Below, in pieces: positions 27,001-44,399 of a DNA stretch of 64,000 nt; the stretch's first letter is position 1, and every line of letters begins with the position of its first letter. The stretch is taken from NCBI RefSeq assembly GCF_024868665.1, contig NC_079895.1:25189554-25253553 (forward strand), written 5' to 3'. The translations under genes and the position numbers were made by a program. Below the pieces are notes generated by a model. It was given only the letters and a program-made list of their open reading frames with translations, did no database searches and was not told the DNA's origin. Origin of the DNA: Triplophysa rosa (lineage: Eukaryota; Chordata; Actinopteri; Cypriniformes; Nemacheilidae).

Positions 27001-27387
27001 ACAGACCCATTAGCCAAAAACTGGAGGTTGACAACTATTCTAACTCTTAAAAGTCCCAAAGGAAAATCCAAAAAAAGGTTATTGGCAAGAGTTGCGAGTT
27101 GTCAAAAATATTGGTATTTACTTATGACATCTAAAGACTGTTTAAACGCAGTATTTGACACATGAAGGACTAACGTTAGCAATTTGACAGAATTCTGGAG
27201 TAAGTCCATATTTATCATAAGATATAACAACAATTCAGAATTCAAACACAATCATCACAAGTCGACAAACGCGCTCTTTGGAACACGAATTTAGCTTTTG
27301 TGTTTAAAACAATTAATAAAAAAGAAACAACTCACCAAGAGAAATGACTAGCATCAAAAAGTGAAAAAGCCCCGTTTCTTTATCCAT
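8896..27387 (-). CDS. ptgfrn: ptgfrn: prostaglandin F2 receptor negative regulator (EWI-F/CD9P-1), complete coding region
   Basis: Nine coding exons on the minus strand: 27336-27387, 20448-20822, 17887-18303, 15669-16052, 13491-13910, 12288-12689, 11762-11869, 10489-10797 and 8896-9062. All junctions are GT-AG and all introns are phase 1. The sum is 2634 nt, 877 aa, against about 879 in human PTGFRN. Layout: signal peptide (cleavage likely before RVVKVPTG, near residue 24), six V-type Ig domains, one membrane helix, and a tail ending LIDLEMD. The family binds tetraspanins CD9 and CD81 at the plasma membrane and lowers prostaglandin F2-alpha receptor ligand binding. The second Ig domain has EWV where the family motif is EWI. 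The membrane-proximal CC pair fits palmitoylation. Teleosts may carry two ptgfrn copies; which one this is cannot be told here. Identity is firm from the first Ig domain, the tail and the total length. Confidence 0.95.
9564..9954. mobile_element. Foldback MITE in the last ptgfrn intron
   Basis: Same family as 3847-4174: TTAAAGGGATAGTTCCCCCA at the left, AAACCGTCCCTTTAAG at the right, and the paired inner motif CATAGTAGGA. Confidence 0.7.
10133..10440. repeat. CpG-rich foldback remnant
   Basis: CTTAAGCCCAAAGTATAGTC at the left and AGTCAAGTATACCCCGCCCA at the right are partly inverted copies. GTCCGCACGACG pairs loosely with GTGCGGACACG. Confidence 0.4.
10489..10797 (-). CDS. ptgfrn: ptgfrn coding exon 8: Ig domain 6, second part
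   Basis: Encodes residues 720-822. It begins GDVAFDIRWF and has the second Ig cysteine in GEYYCTATPW, followed by SAPVFLSIKLE just before the membrane segment. The donor GTAAGC follows GAA T. Confidence 0.92.
10870..11150. mobile_element. Truncated foldback MITE
   Basis: The left end TTAAAGGGATACTCCACCCA is present and the inner CATAGTAGGA block pairs. The right end is missing and runs into the hAT transposase relic. Confidence 0.55.
11160..11590 (+). pseudogene. hAT (ZMYM1-like) transposase relic
   Basis: Broken frames read, in order, GNYMGTLELISENAKN, then KVKVAKYFSISI, HIHQL and FEKFLPVASHTGKAL. These are typical blocks of ZMYM1/ZBED-related hAT transposases. Frameshifts and stops separate them. 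It lies in the intron that splits the sixth Ig domain of ptgfrn, opposite in strand. Confidence 0.55.
11762..11869 (-). CDS. ptgfrn: ptgfrn coding exon 7: Ig domain 6, first part
   Basis: Encodes residues 684-719: GPVFNISIQS, then PGDTVKMKC with the first Ig cysteine. The domain is split here by an intron of about 1 kb that carries transposon relics. Human has RGD where this sequence has PGD (human residue from memory). Confidence 0.9.
12064..12184. mobile_element. Short foldback MITE, 121 bp
   Basis: The ends TGCTGGGTTGTTTCAACC and GGTTGAAAACAACCCAGCA are inverted copies. A related fragment lies at 44925-45030. Confidence 0.65.
12288..12689 (-). CDS. ptgfrn: ptgfrn coding exon 6: Ig domain 5
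   Basis: Encodes residues 550-683. Diagnostic blocks are GSTFEMTCRV, the hydrophobic YSVLILFEE, MDSVVLEKTGQLEYRFRLYG and CGFYYCRVTAW. All of them parallel human PTGFRN domain 5. Confidence 0.93.
13121..13325. mobile_element. Foldback MITE, 205 bp
   Basis: Ends GGAACAGTTCACCCAAAA and TTTTTGGGTGAATTATTCC are inverted. The inner part differs from the other copies. Confidence 0.6.
13491..13910 (-). CDS. ptgfrn: ptgfrn coding exon 5: Ig domain 4
   Basis: Encodes residues 410-549. It opens with LEPQFKV, aligned to LEPDYQV in human, then DDPTEL-like DPTELRCQV with the first Ig cysteine and GSYLCSVTAW with the second. An RGD tripeptide occurs at about residues 488-490 (ERLERGDIAV). Confidence 0.92.
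14328..14596. mobile_element. Foldback MITE, 269 bp
   Basis: AGTTGCACAAGATGGCG at the left and GCCATCTTGTGCAACT at the right. GTCGTATAACACTGTA pairs with AGTGTTATACGAC inside. Confidence 0.7.
14597..15540. other. Possible degenerate retroelement segment
   Basis: It has higher GC than the flanks, a TATATAAA-like site near 14662, and several overlapping frames of 60-111 codons on both strands (for example 14589-14924 plus and 15135-15317 minus). I recognise no domain. It could be part of an LTR or tyrosine-recombinase retroelement. Confidence 0.25.
15669..16052 (-). CDS. ptgfrn: ptgfrn coding exon 4: Ig domain 3
   Basis: Encodes residues 282-409. Ig cysteines lie in LNLTCTVAANV and GLYSCRVKAW. 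Two candidate N-glycosylation sequons are NTT and NLT near the start. Confidence 0.92.
16193..16503. mobile_element. Foldback MITE, 311 bp
   Basis: TTAAAGGGGAACTCCGCC and GGAGGAGTTCCCCTTTAA are inverted. CCCATAGACAGCAA pairs with TTGCTGTCTATGGG in the middle. Confidence 0.75.
16566..16998. mobile_element. hAT-type element, 433 bp
   Basis: Ends TAGGGCTGGGCGATATAT and ATATATCGCCCAGCCCTA. A perfect 8-bp target duplication TGTGACAC flanks it at 16558-16565 and 16999-17006. A truncated inverted relative lies at 40375-40760. Confidence 0.85.
17887..18303 (-). CDS. ptgfrn: ptgfrn coding exon 3: Ig domain 2 with EWI-like motif
   Basis: Encodes residues 143-281. Ig cysteines lie in VQLQCSITRG and GVYVCTAREWV. 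The AREWV block occupies the place of the family-defining EWI motif, with V for I. The acceptor follows a T-rich tract and the donor is GTGAGT. Confidence 0.92.
18705..19400. repeat. Diverged tandem repeat (GCGAGCTGCGCAGTTATAAAGT type) interrupted by a hAT element
   Basis: Units of about 45-60 bp recur at 18710-18840 and 19333-19400 with the core GCGCGAGCT...AGTTATAAAGTGAGGC. The hAT insertion at 18841-19332 splits them. Confidence 0.5.
18841..19332. mobile_element. hAT-type element, 492 bp, copy 1
   Basis: Ends CAGTGTTGGG and CCCAACACTG, with a perfect 8-bp duplication AGTGAGGC at 18833-18840 and 19333-19340. It is nearly identical in length and sequence to 33571-34062. The interior is dominated by TAATTACTAGTTACTAATTA-like inverted sequence. 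Confidence 0.9.
19401..20447. other. ptgfrn intron sequence, nothing recognised
   Basis: AT-rich with a stretch of AAATAAAATAA-type simple sequence near 19870-19920. Confidence 0.4.
20448..20822 (-). CDS. ptgfrn: ptgfrn coding exon 2: Ig domain 1
   Basis: Encodes residues 18-142. It carries RVVKVPTG at the mature N-terminus, the first Ig cysteine in IHCDVSDYEGPSDQ, W in FDWSM, and the second cysteine in GLYRCSTPSTDS. These blocks are nearly identical to human PTGFRN domain 1. The donor is GTGGGT. Confidence 0.93.
21349..21415. repeat. Common teleost repeat fragment
   Basis: TTTACGCATTTAGCAGACAC followed by CTGTCCAAAGCAACTTACT, a motif met widely in fish genomes. The family is not assigned. 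Confidence 0.4.
21720..22085 (+). pseudogene. THAP-like transposon protein, interrupted by a hAT insertion
   Basis: AEYCAVPGCGRTQSLHNLP has the first cysteine pair of a THAP zinc finger. NAWLKFIF has the conserved Trp and SAVPSILDP resembles the AVPTIF box. The later C..H pair appears lost (LFASF in its place). The frame is broken after QQSY by the hAT insertion at 22049, and the last 12 codons come from that insert. Confidence 0.55.
22503..22955. mobile_element. hAT-type element, 453 bp, nested
   Basis: Ends TAGGGATGTAACGATTCAC and GTGAATCATTACATCCCTA. A perfect 8-bp duplication CAATGCGC lies at 22495-22502 and 22956-22963. Confidence 0.88.
23265..23430 (+). pseudogene. hAT transposase C-terminal (dimerisation) remnant
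   Basis: WWKANVTRFPRRYLYIPGTS followed by VPSERVFSAVGLIVNKLQT and LLNKNSK. This is the ZBED-type hAT C-terminal dimerisation motif. Compared with usual members, a few residues seem missing between RFP and RRYL. The rest of the transposase is absent. Confidence 0.75.
25012..25396 (+). mobile_element. Solo LTR, 385 bp
   Basis: Starts TGACATAC and ends CGCCACA, with a 6-bp direct repeat ACAATG outside both ends (25006-25011, 25397-25402). It has a TATA box TATAAAAG near 25240, an AATAAA signal near 25319, and an inverted repeat CCACAGTTAAATG/CATTTAACTGTGG near 25080-25124. No internal coding sequence, so it is probably a recombined solo LTR of an endogenous retroelement. Confidence 0.6.
25450..25632. 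mobile_element. hAT end fragment
   Basis: ATCGATTATCAAAATAATCG followed by CTTGTTGCAGCCCTAG is a typical hAT right end. The left end is not found. Confidence 0.45.
25640..27335. other. ptgfrn intron 1 near the first exon, nothing recognised
   Basis: Unremarkable AT-rich sequence. Frames of 60-74 codons at 25871-26293 and 26953-27165 have no recognisable content or splice context. Confidence 0.4.
27336..27387 (-). CDS. ptgfrn: ptgfrn coding exon 1: signal peptide
   Basis: The ATG is at 27387-27385 and encodes MDKETGLFHFLMLVISL. The exon ends in a GTGAGT donor after one base of the next codon. With the first residues of exon 2 (VVLCES) it forms a signal peptide. This start was chosen because it is the only nearby ATG that supplies a hydrophobic leader in phase with the first Ig exon. 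Confidence 0.85.
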
Positions 27388-27830
27388 CTTGGTGGCGCGT
27401 GTTCCTACCACGAGATGTCTTTTGTCACTCAACCGGGAAAAGAGTGAAACAATCCTCCAGTGAGAGCTGCGAACGTCGACTTTCTACTAACGTTACGCAC
27501 CCAAAAGTTAAATTAAGTTTCGTAAGACTCGCATATGTAATGTACTGTTATAAATCCCGTTTGAGGTGAGAGGAATCATAAAAGATTCGGACATGAGTCA
27601 CGATGAGTATCGCTACGTTCGTATCCGGAAGTGTGGATATTTCTCAAAGAAGGGGCACACGTCCACGCAGGTAAAATACCGCCACACCCATGCAGCCGCA
27701 TAGAACAGCGGAGAGTCGTGACAGTGCAGGCAAAATAAAGGCCCTTGATGTAATATCTTTCGGTCCCGGAATAACTCAAAATATCTGAAGAATAGTTGCT
27801 CCCCGAACCACCCATATTTTTTCCAGAATT
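27388..27830 (-). promoter_or_regulatory. ptgfrn: Probable ptgfrn 5' UTR and promoter
   Basis: This is sequence directly upstream of the ptgfrn start codon. It is richer in CpG than the flanking DNA and lacks obvious transposon ends. I see no convincing TATA box, so the start site cannot be placed. The assignment rests on position only. Confidence 0.35.
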
Positions 27831-28429
27831 AATAATTTATGGCAAGGTAAAGGTTCTAATCATCACCACATCTGTCCTTTTTTTTTTTTTTTAAATGGCA
27901 TGATAAAATATCTGCTTTTTTCATGCGCACAACAGGGCAAACTGCGAGACTCCTTTTCCAATATTACCTACTATAAATGTACACAAATAGCCGACATATA
28001 TGCATGCTACACGAAGTAAGGAACAAAAGCGAAGAGACCATGTGAAATAAATACAGTATTATGATTTGTTCTATTGGAAATGGTAACACTTGCTATTTTT
28101 GTTTGTTCCTTTTTTTCTTTAATGAAAGCGCACAAGATTGTGGCAAGCCCACTGATCCGTATTATCCCACCATGATTTATTCTAAGGAGCATTTTGCTTA
28201 TACTTAAAAGGCAGCAACAAACTCTTACAAAACTCTTAAAACATGGAAATGTCGAAAATAACCCAAATAGATGCAGCAGACTACAGTAGCCTATAATTAA
28301 AGACAAAAGACCACATTAAAAATCGGAGAATTATTATATTTAAAAATGAATAAACAGACATTCCACGCATTAAGAAACGGTAAACCTTTTATCAACAATT
28401 TATAATAATTTGTAACAATATATATATAG

Positions 28430-29253
28430 AGATAGAATAAAAATAGAATGCAACACAATGCAATACTCCTCATGAGTACTCTAGTGAGGTGTCTAATATG
28501 TCATGGTGAATAGGACACTTGTTAGTGTGTCAGACTCTCATGTCAAAATCAGACTGTTCATCGGTTTGAACCCCTGAAGGATTAATTTAATTGTAATTTC
28601 TTTATTCATGCACTTTATTTACACACTTTATTAAGTCATTTCTTATCCTCCATAGAAAACTACCATTTGTGCTCTGATGTAATACACGGCCACGATGGCT
28701 AATGTTATTGTTGTATGGATGGATGAGATATATTTTGATATATCTAATTCACTGTAAAGAAAAATGGTACAGTTTTAATAAAAAATGCACAGGGAAATGA
28801 CAAAATTCCACTCGGGTCCTAAATTCCTCTCTTGAAATCAGAGAACATTCCTGTGAATAAATGCAGCCTCTTCACATACAGGATCCTCTATAAAAGCACA
28901 TATGACATTTTAGTCACTGAGATGGTCTCTGTGTGATCAAAATGTGTGCCATGAATGACTGTATTAATGAATGAATGGATGAGTTACACCACTTGCATTT
29001 TAAAAACGGGAGGAGATCGAAAGAAACTCTGGGTCTACCAAAGAAAACCTGCTCCCGACCAGGTTAGGTTCACAGAGTAAGTTGGTTACTGACTCTGAGT
29101 ATAAGTTACCTCTCCTTTAGAAATGGGCTTTTGTTACCCCGCTTTCTCAGGTTTGACATACCTCACATTCTGAAACGGAAAACCCAGAGTTTCCCTCATT
29201 TCAGGGTTAATATACTCAGAGTTTTCACTAAACCTCCTTTCTGAAACAGGCCC
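28430..29253. mobile_element. Second copy of the 5188-6355 element, left end missing
   Basis: Shares the region from the B-box segment to the right end (CTTTCTGAAACAGGCCC), again followed by CAG. The left inverted repeat is not present. A third, shorter right end is at 33444-33507. Confidence 0.65.
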
Positions 29254-29254
29254 C

Positions 29255-29549
29255 AGTACTTTATGCACGTGTCATTATTATGTGAACACTACGCACATTG
29301 TATACATTTGCTGTTGTGTAGTTACATGTAAATTATGTGTCATCCGTTATGGTCTAACACTTGTACAGAAATGTTTACTGTGTAAATGTGTACAAGAAAC
29401 GTCTACTGTAAAGTATTGTAATTCTTTGTTACTTGTAATCTACATAACTGTCATACTGCCATGTTGGTCGGAACTGCACCCAAGTTTTTCACCTACTGTT
29501 GCACTTGTGTATGGTTGAGTGACAATAAAGGGATTTGATTTGATTTGAT
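29255..29549 (+). mobile_element. LINE 3' end fragment with TGATT-type tail
   Basis: Ends GACAATAAAGGGATTTGATT followed by repeats of TGATT, the usual 3' terminus of truncated fish LINEs. The 78-codon frame inside is not a real gene. Confidence 0.5.
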
Positions 29550-30500
29550 GTACAAGCAAAGATCAGGTGTTGAGGTATGTGTGGGATAAAATCACATTGC
29601 TTCTCATAATTTCTACAGACCTTCATTCTTCATTAGAGCTTTAAGAAATATGGTGCACCTTTGAGACCCGCCTGCAACAAAACCCAGCCAGTTCCCAATC
29701 CGCAAAACCCATGATAATATGCAAACAAGCAGTGACATTGGCACAATCATTTACTATACTCCCTATCAGCAACCACAATGACAGTGGGCTGTCAATCTTT
29801 CAACATTCTCTTTTTCATAATTTTATGGGCTGATCCATGTGTGACTTTCTTAAATAGTTGTTTAGTCCATTTTTGTCATCAGGCAACAGAATCAAAAAGC
29901 GGAGTACATAATGTATAGCCAAGAATGTGTGCTTGCATAAGCTTGTTCACAAGCAAAGATATTGTTGTAACTTTCTGTGATTTCACAATACAAAACTAAA
30001 TGACCAACCCTCACCCTAACCTTAGCCTAACTGTAAGCGTAACCCTTAAACAGCCCTTTGAAGTGATGCCAGAAAGTGAGGACGGGCCATAATAAGATGT
30101 AGGCTACAAGTAAACATCACACACTTATAAGATGCCGTAGAAAGACTGAATAACAGCTGTATCTAGTGGTTATCTGCACATTCCTATTTTGACAAGGTAG
30201 AACTTGATTGCAATGTTGGTTGATGTAAATGCTTTAATATAGAAAAAATATTTTAGAATTCACTTGAGATTTCCATCACATACCTTGATTTTATTCTACA
30301 TGGAACAAGACATAGTCTTGTTGATTTAATATGCTACCAATTCCCAGTGAATTTGAGTTCAACATTTTCAAAGTTCGAAATCATCAAAATCACATCAGTA
30401 TACGGTCCATGTACCTTCCCTCATATAATTTGTTTATTACTTGTATATATGGTTCATGAGGACACAAATGTGTATAATGACATGTGTGTGTGTATAACAA
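29550..30500. other. Intergenic, nothing recognised
   Basis: AT-rich single-copy-looking sequence between ptgfrn and upp2. No exon candidates. Confidence 0.4.
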
Positions 30501-30970
30501 TGGCTGCGTCCGAGGCAGCATTTCAAGGTAGGAAGGCATCAAGGCACGTCCGAATCCAATGTTTTCTTTACTTCCTGTCTCCTGAGATACCTCCATCAGG
30601 TTGAATTTTGATCAATGTCACACAATTCTATGCGTGTGCTCGTGCAGGGAATGTGATTGGTCGAGCAGGGTTGAGTTCGAAAAAAATAAAATGGCGGCAA
30701 AGAAAGTGGCTGGAGCACAGTTTTTGTATAAATAAAGTTACAACTTTGGATTGCATTTCTAGCGAGAAATTAGTATTGTAGTTGAAACATATTTGATTAG
30801 TTATCACAAAGGCGGCCTTTGTTTATTTCAAACAGAATTCAGTTACGCTGCCTTTAAGGCTGTCCGAATGTGTTTCTCCGAGCTGCCTTCATGCCCAAAA
30901 CACTGCCCCTGAAGTCATTGCCTCATGAGGCAGCGAGGCAACAAGCTGCCTAAACTTTCGGACGCTGCCA
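30501..30970. mobile_element. Foldback MITE, about 470 bp
   Basis: GGCTGCGTCCGAGGCAGC at the left and an inverted relative CGGACGCTGCCA at the right. Inner AAGGCAGC and GGCTGTCCGAATG blocks pair. Confidence 0.5.
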
Positions 30971-31364
30971 ATGTGCAAACATGGTTTACAGGGACACTTC
31001 CTGTGTGAGTTGATTATTGGGAAACGCACGTGAAATGATGACAATCATCCGTAAAATCGCTTGTAGAAAACGCTCTGAAGTGCAGATCCATCGTTATCGA
31101 GAAACACAGCCCATACCATTATGCATTTAGTGGACATGCCTTTAATAAAAAGAAAAGAAAACCCTCAATAATGAAGATGTCACTACTAAATCAGACAATG
31201 TAAAAACATGTCAAATTTAAACCACACAATTGATTTACAAGTTATAAAACATACAAATAACTATTACAATACTGGTCCCGAGGTGATGCTTTAAATGTGA
31301 ACATAACCTTTAAATAACACCCTTACGAAAATTAACCATCTGTTTTTGGCGGTACAAGTGTAGT

Positions 31365-31515
31365 AACCATGGTTTTTTGGTGCATTGATTACTTAGGGCA
31401 AAACCATGGTTTTACTACAGTAACCTTTTGTTTATATGGTTTTTACAAAAAACATGGTTTTCAAAACCATTGTTATTTAACCATTTTTTTACTTTAGTAA
31501 CCATGGTTTTACAAT
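31365..31515. repeat. AACCATGGTTTT palindromic repeat
   Basis: Several copies of AACCATGGTTTT in both orientations. The same repeat recurs at 42300-42430. Confidence 0.5.
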
Positions 31516-31571
31516 TTTAACTTTAACACACTATGAACAGTATGTACAATATGGAAGTTCATTCCAGTATT

Positions 31572-40265
<8,694 letters not shown>

Positions 40266-40374
40266 GGTTGCAGTTTATTTCAATCTGCAAAAGAAAGAGG
40301 AAAATATACACAAGCTGTACTACACCTGTGTTAAAGAGTTAATATATACAGTAGAATATATACTGTATATATTA

Positions 40375-40760
40375 GGGATGTGCACGATTAACCGAAAATA
40401 TATATCACGTGATTTATGCACAACTTATGAGTTAAGTACGGAAAAATGCTGCTGCATCCAAAAGCCAGAGGGCACTTTCGTGCAGAAACTCCAAATACGC
40501 ACTGCAGAAGAAGACCATAACACACGTAGTTCTAGGAAATGCCTAAGGGCATGTTTTTATCACCGTTCCTCAAGCCTCCTCAGGTATTTTCATGATAATA
40601 AAGTAGATTTATAATGATCATGTTTGACGGGTGTTGCTTTTTCAAATGCACATTATAAGCGACTCAAACTCGCACTGCTTTTAGATCGAGCAGCATTTCC
40701 TACTGATCCCAGAGACGTGCTTCACGGACAAGCACGCATAAATAAAATCGATGCCTTGCA
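40375..40760. mobile_element. Degraded hAT relative of 16566-16998
   Basis: TTAGGGATGTGCACGATTAAC at the left. Its interior (TTTTCATGATAATAAAG, AAATGCACATTATAAGCGAC) resembles the inverted interior of 16566-16998. The right terminus is not clear. Confidence 0.45.
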
Positions 40761-40988
40761 TAATCGCAGCCAGTTTCCAAAATGAGATAACTCAGTTTTT
40801 AGAATTTTTCAAAACTCATGTTTTTTATTATGTTATCATGTTTTTAATGTGTTAGTTAGCTGTATTTGTTTTAGTTATTATGGCTTAAATCAAAACAAAC
40901 CAACTGCAGTTTGATATTAATTGGAATGCACAATAAAAAAACATGATTTTTTTTTAAAACAAGGTTATCTCATTTTGGAAATAAACTC

Positions 40989-40990
<2 letters not shown>

Positions 40991-41020
<30 letters not shown>
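40991..41020. repeat. (AT)n microsatellite
   Basis: Fourteen or so AT units in the first upp2 intron. Confidence 0.9.
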
Positions 41021-41024
<4 letters not shown>

Positions 41025-41066
41025 CCTTTATATTATCTCAGATACCGATTTCATTTTAATACATAC

Positions 41067-41185
41067 CTTGTGGTAGGCCTACTAACTGTGTATGTTAAAA
41101 GAGAACGGTCTTTAATCCTGTTAATTCGACGTTGCCGTGTGGATTGTTGTGTTGTGTTGTCTTGTGTTGTTGATCCCTAGAGAAT
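41067..41185 (-). promoter_or_regulatory. upp2: Putative upp2 untranslated first exon
   Basis: On the minus strand a good donor (CCACAAG|GTATGT) ends at 41067. Upstream lies a TATA-like TATAAGG at 41217-41211 and a CCAAT at 41239-41235. A transcript starting near 41185 and splicing to the acceptor at 40285 would give a roughly 120-nt leader exon. This is inferred from the arrangement of signals and is not proven. Confidence 0.5.
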
Positions 41186-41210
41186 AACAACATTTCTCTG
41201 TGACGCAGGC

Positions 41211-41239
41211 CCTTATAGACCTCATAGTGCATCTATTGG
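41211..41239 (-). promoter_or_regulatory. TATA-like box and CCAAT of the putative upp2 promoter
   Basis: TATAAGG lies at 41217-41211 and CCAAT at 41239-41235 on the minus strand, about 25-30 bp upstream of the inferred start of the leader exon. Confidence 0.4.
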
Positions 41240-41881
41240 CTGTGGAGAGAGGTGTAGCACCATGTCTCCACCTCCTCCTGAAGTCACTTTGACATGTTCA
41301 CAAACAATTTATGTTCAGCACAAAGATTTTGATCATTGTAAAATAAACATGGTTTGAATATTCATATGAATATGATTATATTAACAACATACAACCTCAA
41401 GATCTAAAAAGAAACTTTAAATTTGAGCTTCTCAAGTTAGTAGGCTAAGTCAGTTTTCTGGATTACAGCTTTTTACGATCAACGTTTTTAACCATTACAA
41501 AATACATAGTTAAAATTGACAAATTTTGAAGAAATGTATATGTGGGCCCAATTGTGTGTTTAAAACTTCAATTTCTAAGAATTTACTGCACTTTATCAAC
41601 ATTTATGACTTAAAGCGTTATAAGCATGATTATAATTTTGTCTTTATTGTCGTTTTGTCTGCCTGTAAAACTAGAAGTTCAAAATAAACAAATACCCTTG
41701 AGAATGATACTTGCCCTTGTGTTGTCAAAAAAATCTTTAAAAATACTGTGCAAACAGTTATTTCCTTACAATAAAAGCACAGCTTATTGCAAATCACTGA
41801 GACATGGAAACTACACATGTTGTTTGTGTGCAGTCAAATGTGTGTGACCTTTAAGTTATAGCGCTCTCTAGTCCAAAAGTC

Positions 41882-42111
41882 CAGGGGCCTCATGTATCAA
41901 CGCTGCATACGCACAAAAACGTTGCGTATACGCCAGCTTTCACGCTCACGGTTGGATGTACTAACAATGAAATTAACGTGAGAATGTGCATTCCTCCACG
42001 ACAACTTCATGTCAGGCATGAGTTTTTTTGTGCGTACGCACATTTACAGCTTTGTCCGTACGCAATGTTTTAGTATGGAATCAACGCAAGTCTTTGTACA
42101 TGAGGCCCCTG
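41882..42111. mobile_element. Foldback MITE, 230 bp
   Basis: CAGGGGCCTCATGTATCAA at the left and TACATGAGGCCCCTG at the right. GCGTACGCAC-like inner repeats. Confidence 0.75.
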
Positions 42112-43787
42112 GTTTACTAACAGATGTCACTGTAACATTAGCGAAACACAAAAGCAAAAAGGCAGTGAAGGCATTCATTTATCCAATGAATGTTTGCATG
42201 ATCAAACAAATAATACATACAGGTAAAAGTTTGTGAATAAACTTTGTCCGCAAAATAGTGTAAAGTATGATGAAATGTCGACTGTGATAGATTCGAATTT
42301 TATTATTTTACTCAAAAACCATAGTTGTAACGATAGTAACTGTAGTAAAACCATGGTTTTGCCCATAGTCAATACACCAAAAAAACACGGTTTGTACTAC
42401 GAAAAAACATGGTTAATGTTTTATTAGGGTGTATATATCAAATTATTTACAATACACATGGTTTTTAATAATTTTTGGGGACACCCCTCAGAAGGGGTGG
42501 GTCCTGACCCATGTGATTTCAGCCTATGGCTGTGTTATACTGTTACGATCCAGTCAGTGTTTCCCCTTGTCTTGTGGCCTTTTGTTATGTTGTTGTGGAC
42601 TTTGAGTTTGTAATTTCCTGTTTCTGTTTACTGTCTTGTGCTGTAGTCCTTTATAAAGATGATACTTTCACAGAATATTCTTTACATCATGTTGGTTGCC
42701 CTGCTGAAAAAATCAATAGAACCCCGCCCAGAACACACCAGAACATTTAAGGGATTTAATGGTTAAAATGGGAAATTAATGAAAAAAAAAAACAAATGAA
42801 TGAAAACTATAATGGTGTCTACGGAATTCTGTTGGTGGGAGGGAAATCAATAGAAAACCATTAAATCATGTATGAATATATGGCCAAAACATTTTTTTTA
42901 TTTTGTAATGGAAAAATGTATGGTATACATAATTCATAATAGAAACCACTAGAATTTCTGTGATGGTTTCTATTTTTTTAGCAGGATGGGTTTATGTAGA
43001 AATAGTATAAATCACTTTAGCTGTGTTTTCACAGACTGGATCACAAATGTGCATTGAAAATTGCCAGCTGTTAAAACGTACAGTATGCAATAGCTATTTG
43101 AGCCTCGTTTGTGAAACAATCACAGAGAGCATAAACAATCCAAAGGGCAATCCACAGCACACAGAAGTAAACGCTCAGAATTGCCAAAGAGTGACTTTGC
43201 AAGGAGTAAGCTGTGTCTGAATTCACTTACTGGTTCACTCATTCACTATAACTATTCCCTATATAGCGAATACTGAATAGTCCAAGAAGTGAATGAAAAT
43301 GAGTGAACGCTTTGCACGCTTTTGCTTTCTCTGTTCTTGTGTTTTTGAGCATTGAACGGACGCGGTTCCAACGGTTATTGATGACGTAGAGCGAGAACAC
43401 GAGGACACAAGACCGCTGAAGAACGCATAAGAATCGGCCATACACTCGCTCGACCACTATTTCCCATGATACAGCGCAAATCAGCCACCTGAGTAGAATC
43501 AGCTGGAGGAGAGTGACCGTTAATGCCACGAATGTACGTCTATACCCTTGCTTTTGTTCTTGTTGACAGTTATCTATATTTTGAGAATAGATATTAAATG
43601 ATTGTTATAGACAGTAGTGCTTAGTGTGATAGTGAATGAGTGAACCAGTAAGTGAATTCAGACAGCTCGATCCTTGCAAAGTCACTCCTTTGCGATTCTG
43701 AGCGTTTACTTCTGTGTGCTGTCTGCCTGTGGATTGCCCTTTGGATTGTTTATTCTCTCTGTGATCTTAAATGTGTGCTCTGACTGA

Positions 43788-43862
43788 GCGTGTGTGTGTG
43801 TGTACTTGTCTGTGTACGTACGTGCGCATCCGTGTGTGTGTGTCTCTATGTCTATGTGTGTT
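43788..43862. repeat. Imperfect (GT)n microsatellite
   Basis: GTGTGTGTGTGTAC-type runs. The frames of 70-94 codons across it are artefacts of the low-complexity sequence. Confidence 0.8.
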
Positions 43863-43939
43863 AGTACGTGTGCATATTGTGTGTGTGGAGTGTTTTGTAT
43901 GTGGGTATGTCTGTCTTCTGTGTTTTCAACTTTTTCTTG

Positions 43940-44057
43940 TTTTTGCAGGTACAACTTTAATTATTTTGCTTATAGTCAATATGTCTCATGTACAGCTGCT
44001 TTGTAACAATGAAAACTGTAAAAAGCGCTATATAAATAAAGTTGAGTTGAGTTGAGT
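43940..44057 (+). mobile_element. LINE 3' tail fragment
   Basis: AGCTGCTTTGTAACAATGAA followed by AAAAGCGCTATATAAATAAA and GTTGAGTTGAGTTGAG. This is the usual end of truncated L2/CR1-like fish LINEs or the SINEs that share their tails. Relatives: 17094-17160, 47818-47870. Confidence 0.5.
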
Positions 44058-44399
44058 TTGGTAATCATGGAGGCTCAAATAGCTATTGCATACGTTTTAA
44101 CAGCTGGCAATTTTCAATGCACATTTGTGATCCAGTCTGTGAAAACCCAGCTAAAGTGATTTATACCATTTCTACATAAACCCATCCTGCTAAAAAAACA
44201 GAAACCATCACAGAAATGCTAGTGGTTTCTATTAAAATACCATTATGAATTATGTATACCATACATTTTCCCATTACAAAATAAAAAAATGTTTTTGCCA
44301 TATATTCCTACATGATTTAATGGTTTTCTATTGATTTCCCTCCCACCAACAGAATTCCGTAGACACCATTATAGTTTATTTTAAGGGCCGACTCATTCG

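Larger units (their letters stand above)
42804..44377. mobile_element. Large nested foldback, 1.57 kb
   Basis: Arms of about 300 bp (42804-43110 and 44069-44377) are near-perfect inverted copies (AAACTATAATGGTGTCTACG and its complement). Within them lie a second inverted pair (43120-43210 with 43668-43768) and a third (43212-43285 with 43625-43665, TGAATTCACTTACTGGTTCA). A LINE-tail segment and a GT microsatellite are inserted in the right half at 43780-44060. Confidence 0.75.

Noticed and set aside
43771..44055. Cys- and Val-rich 94-codon frame
   Set aside because: It is produced by the imperfect GT microsatellite and a LINE tail.
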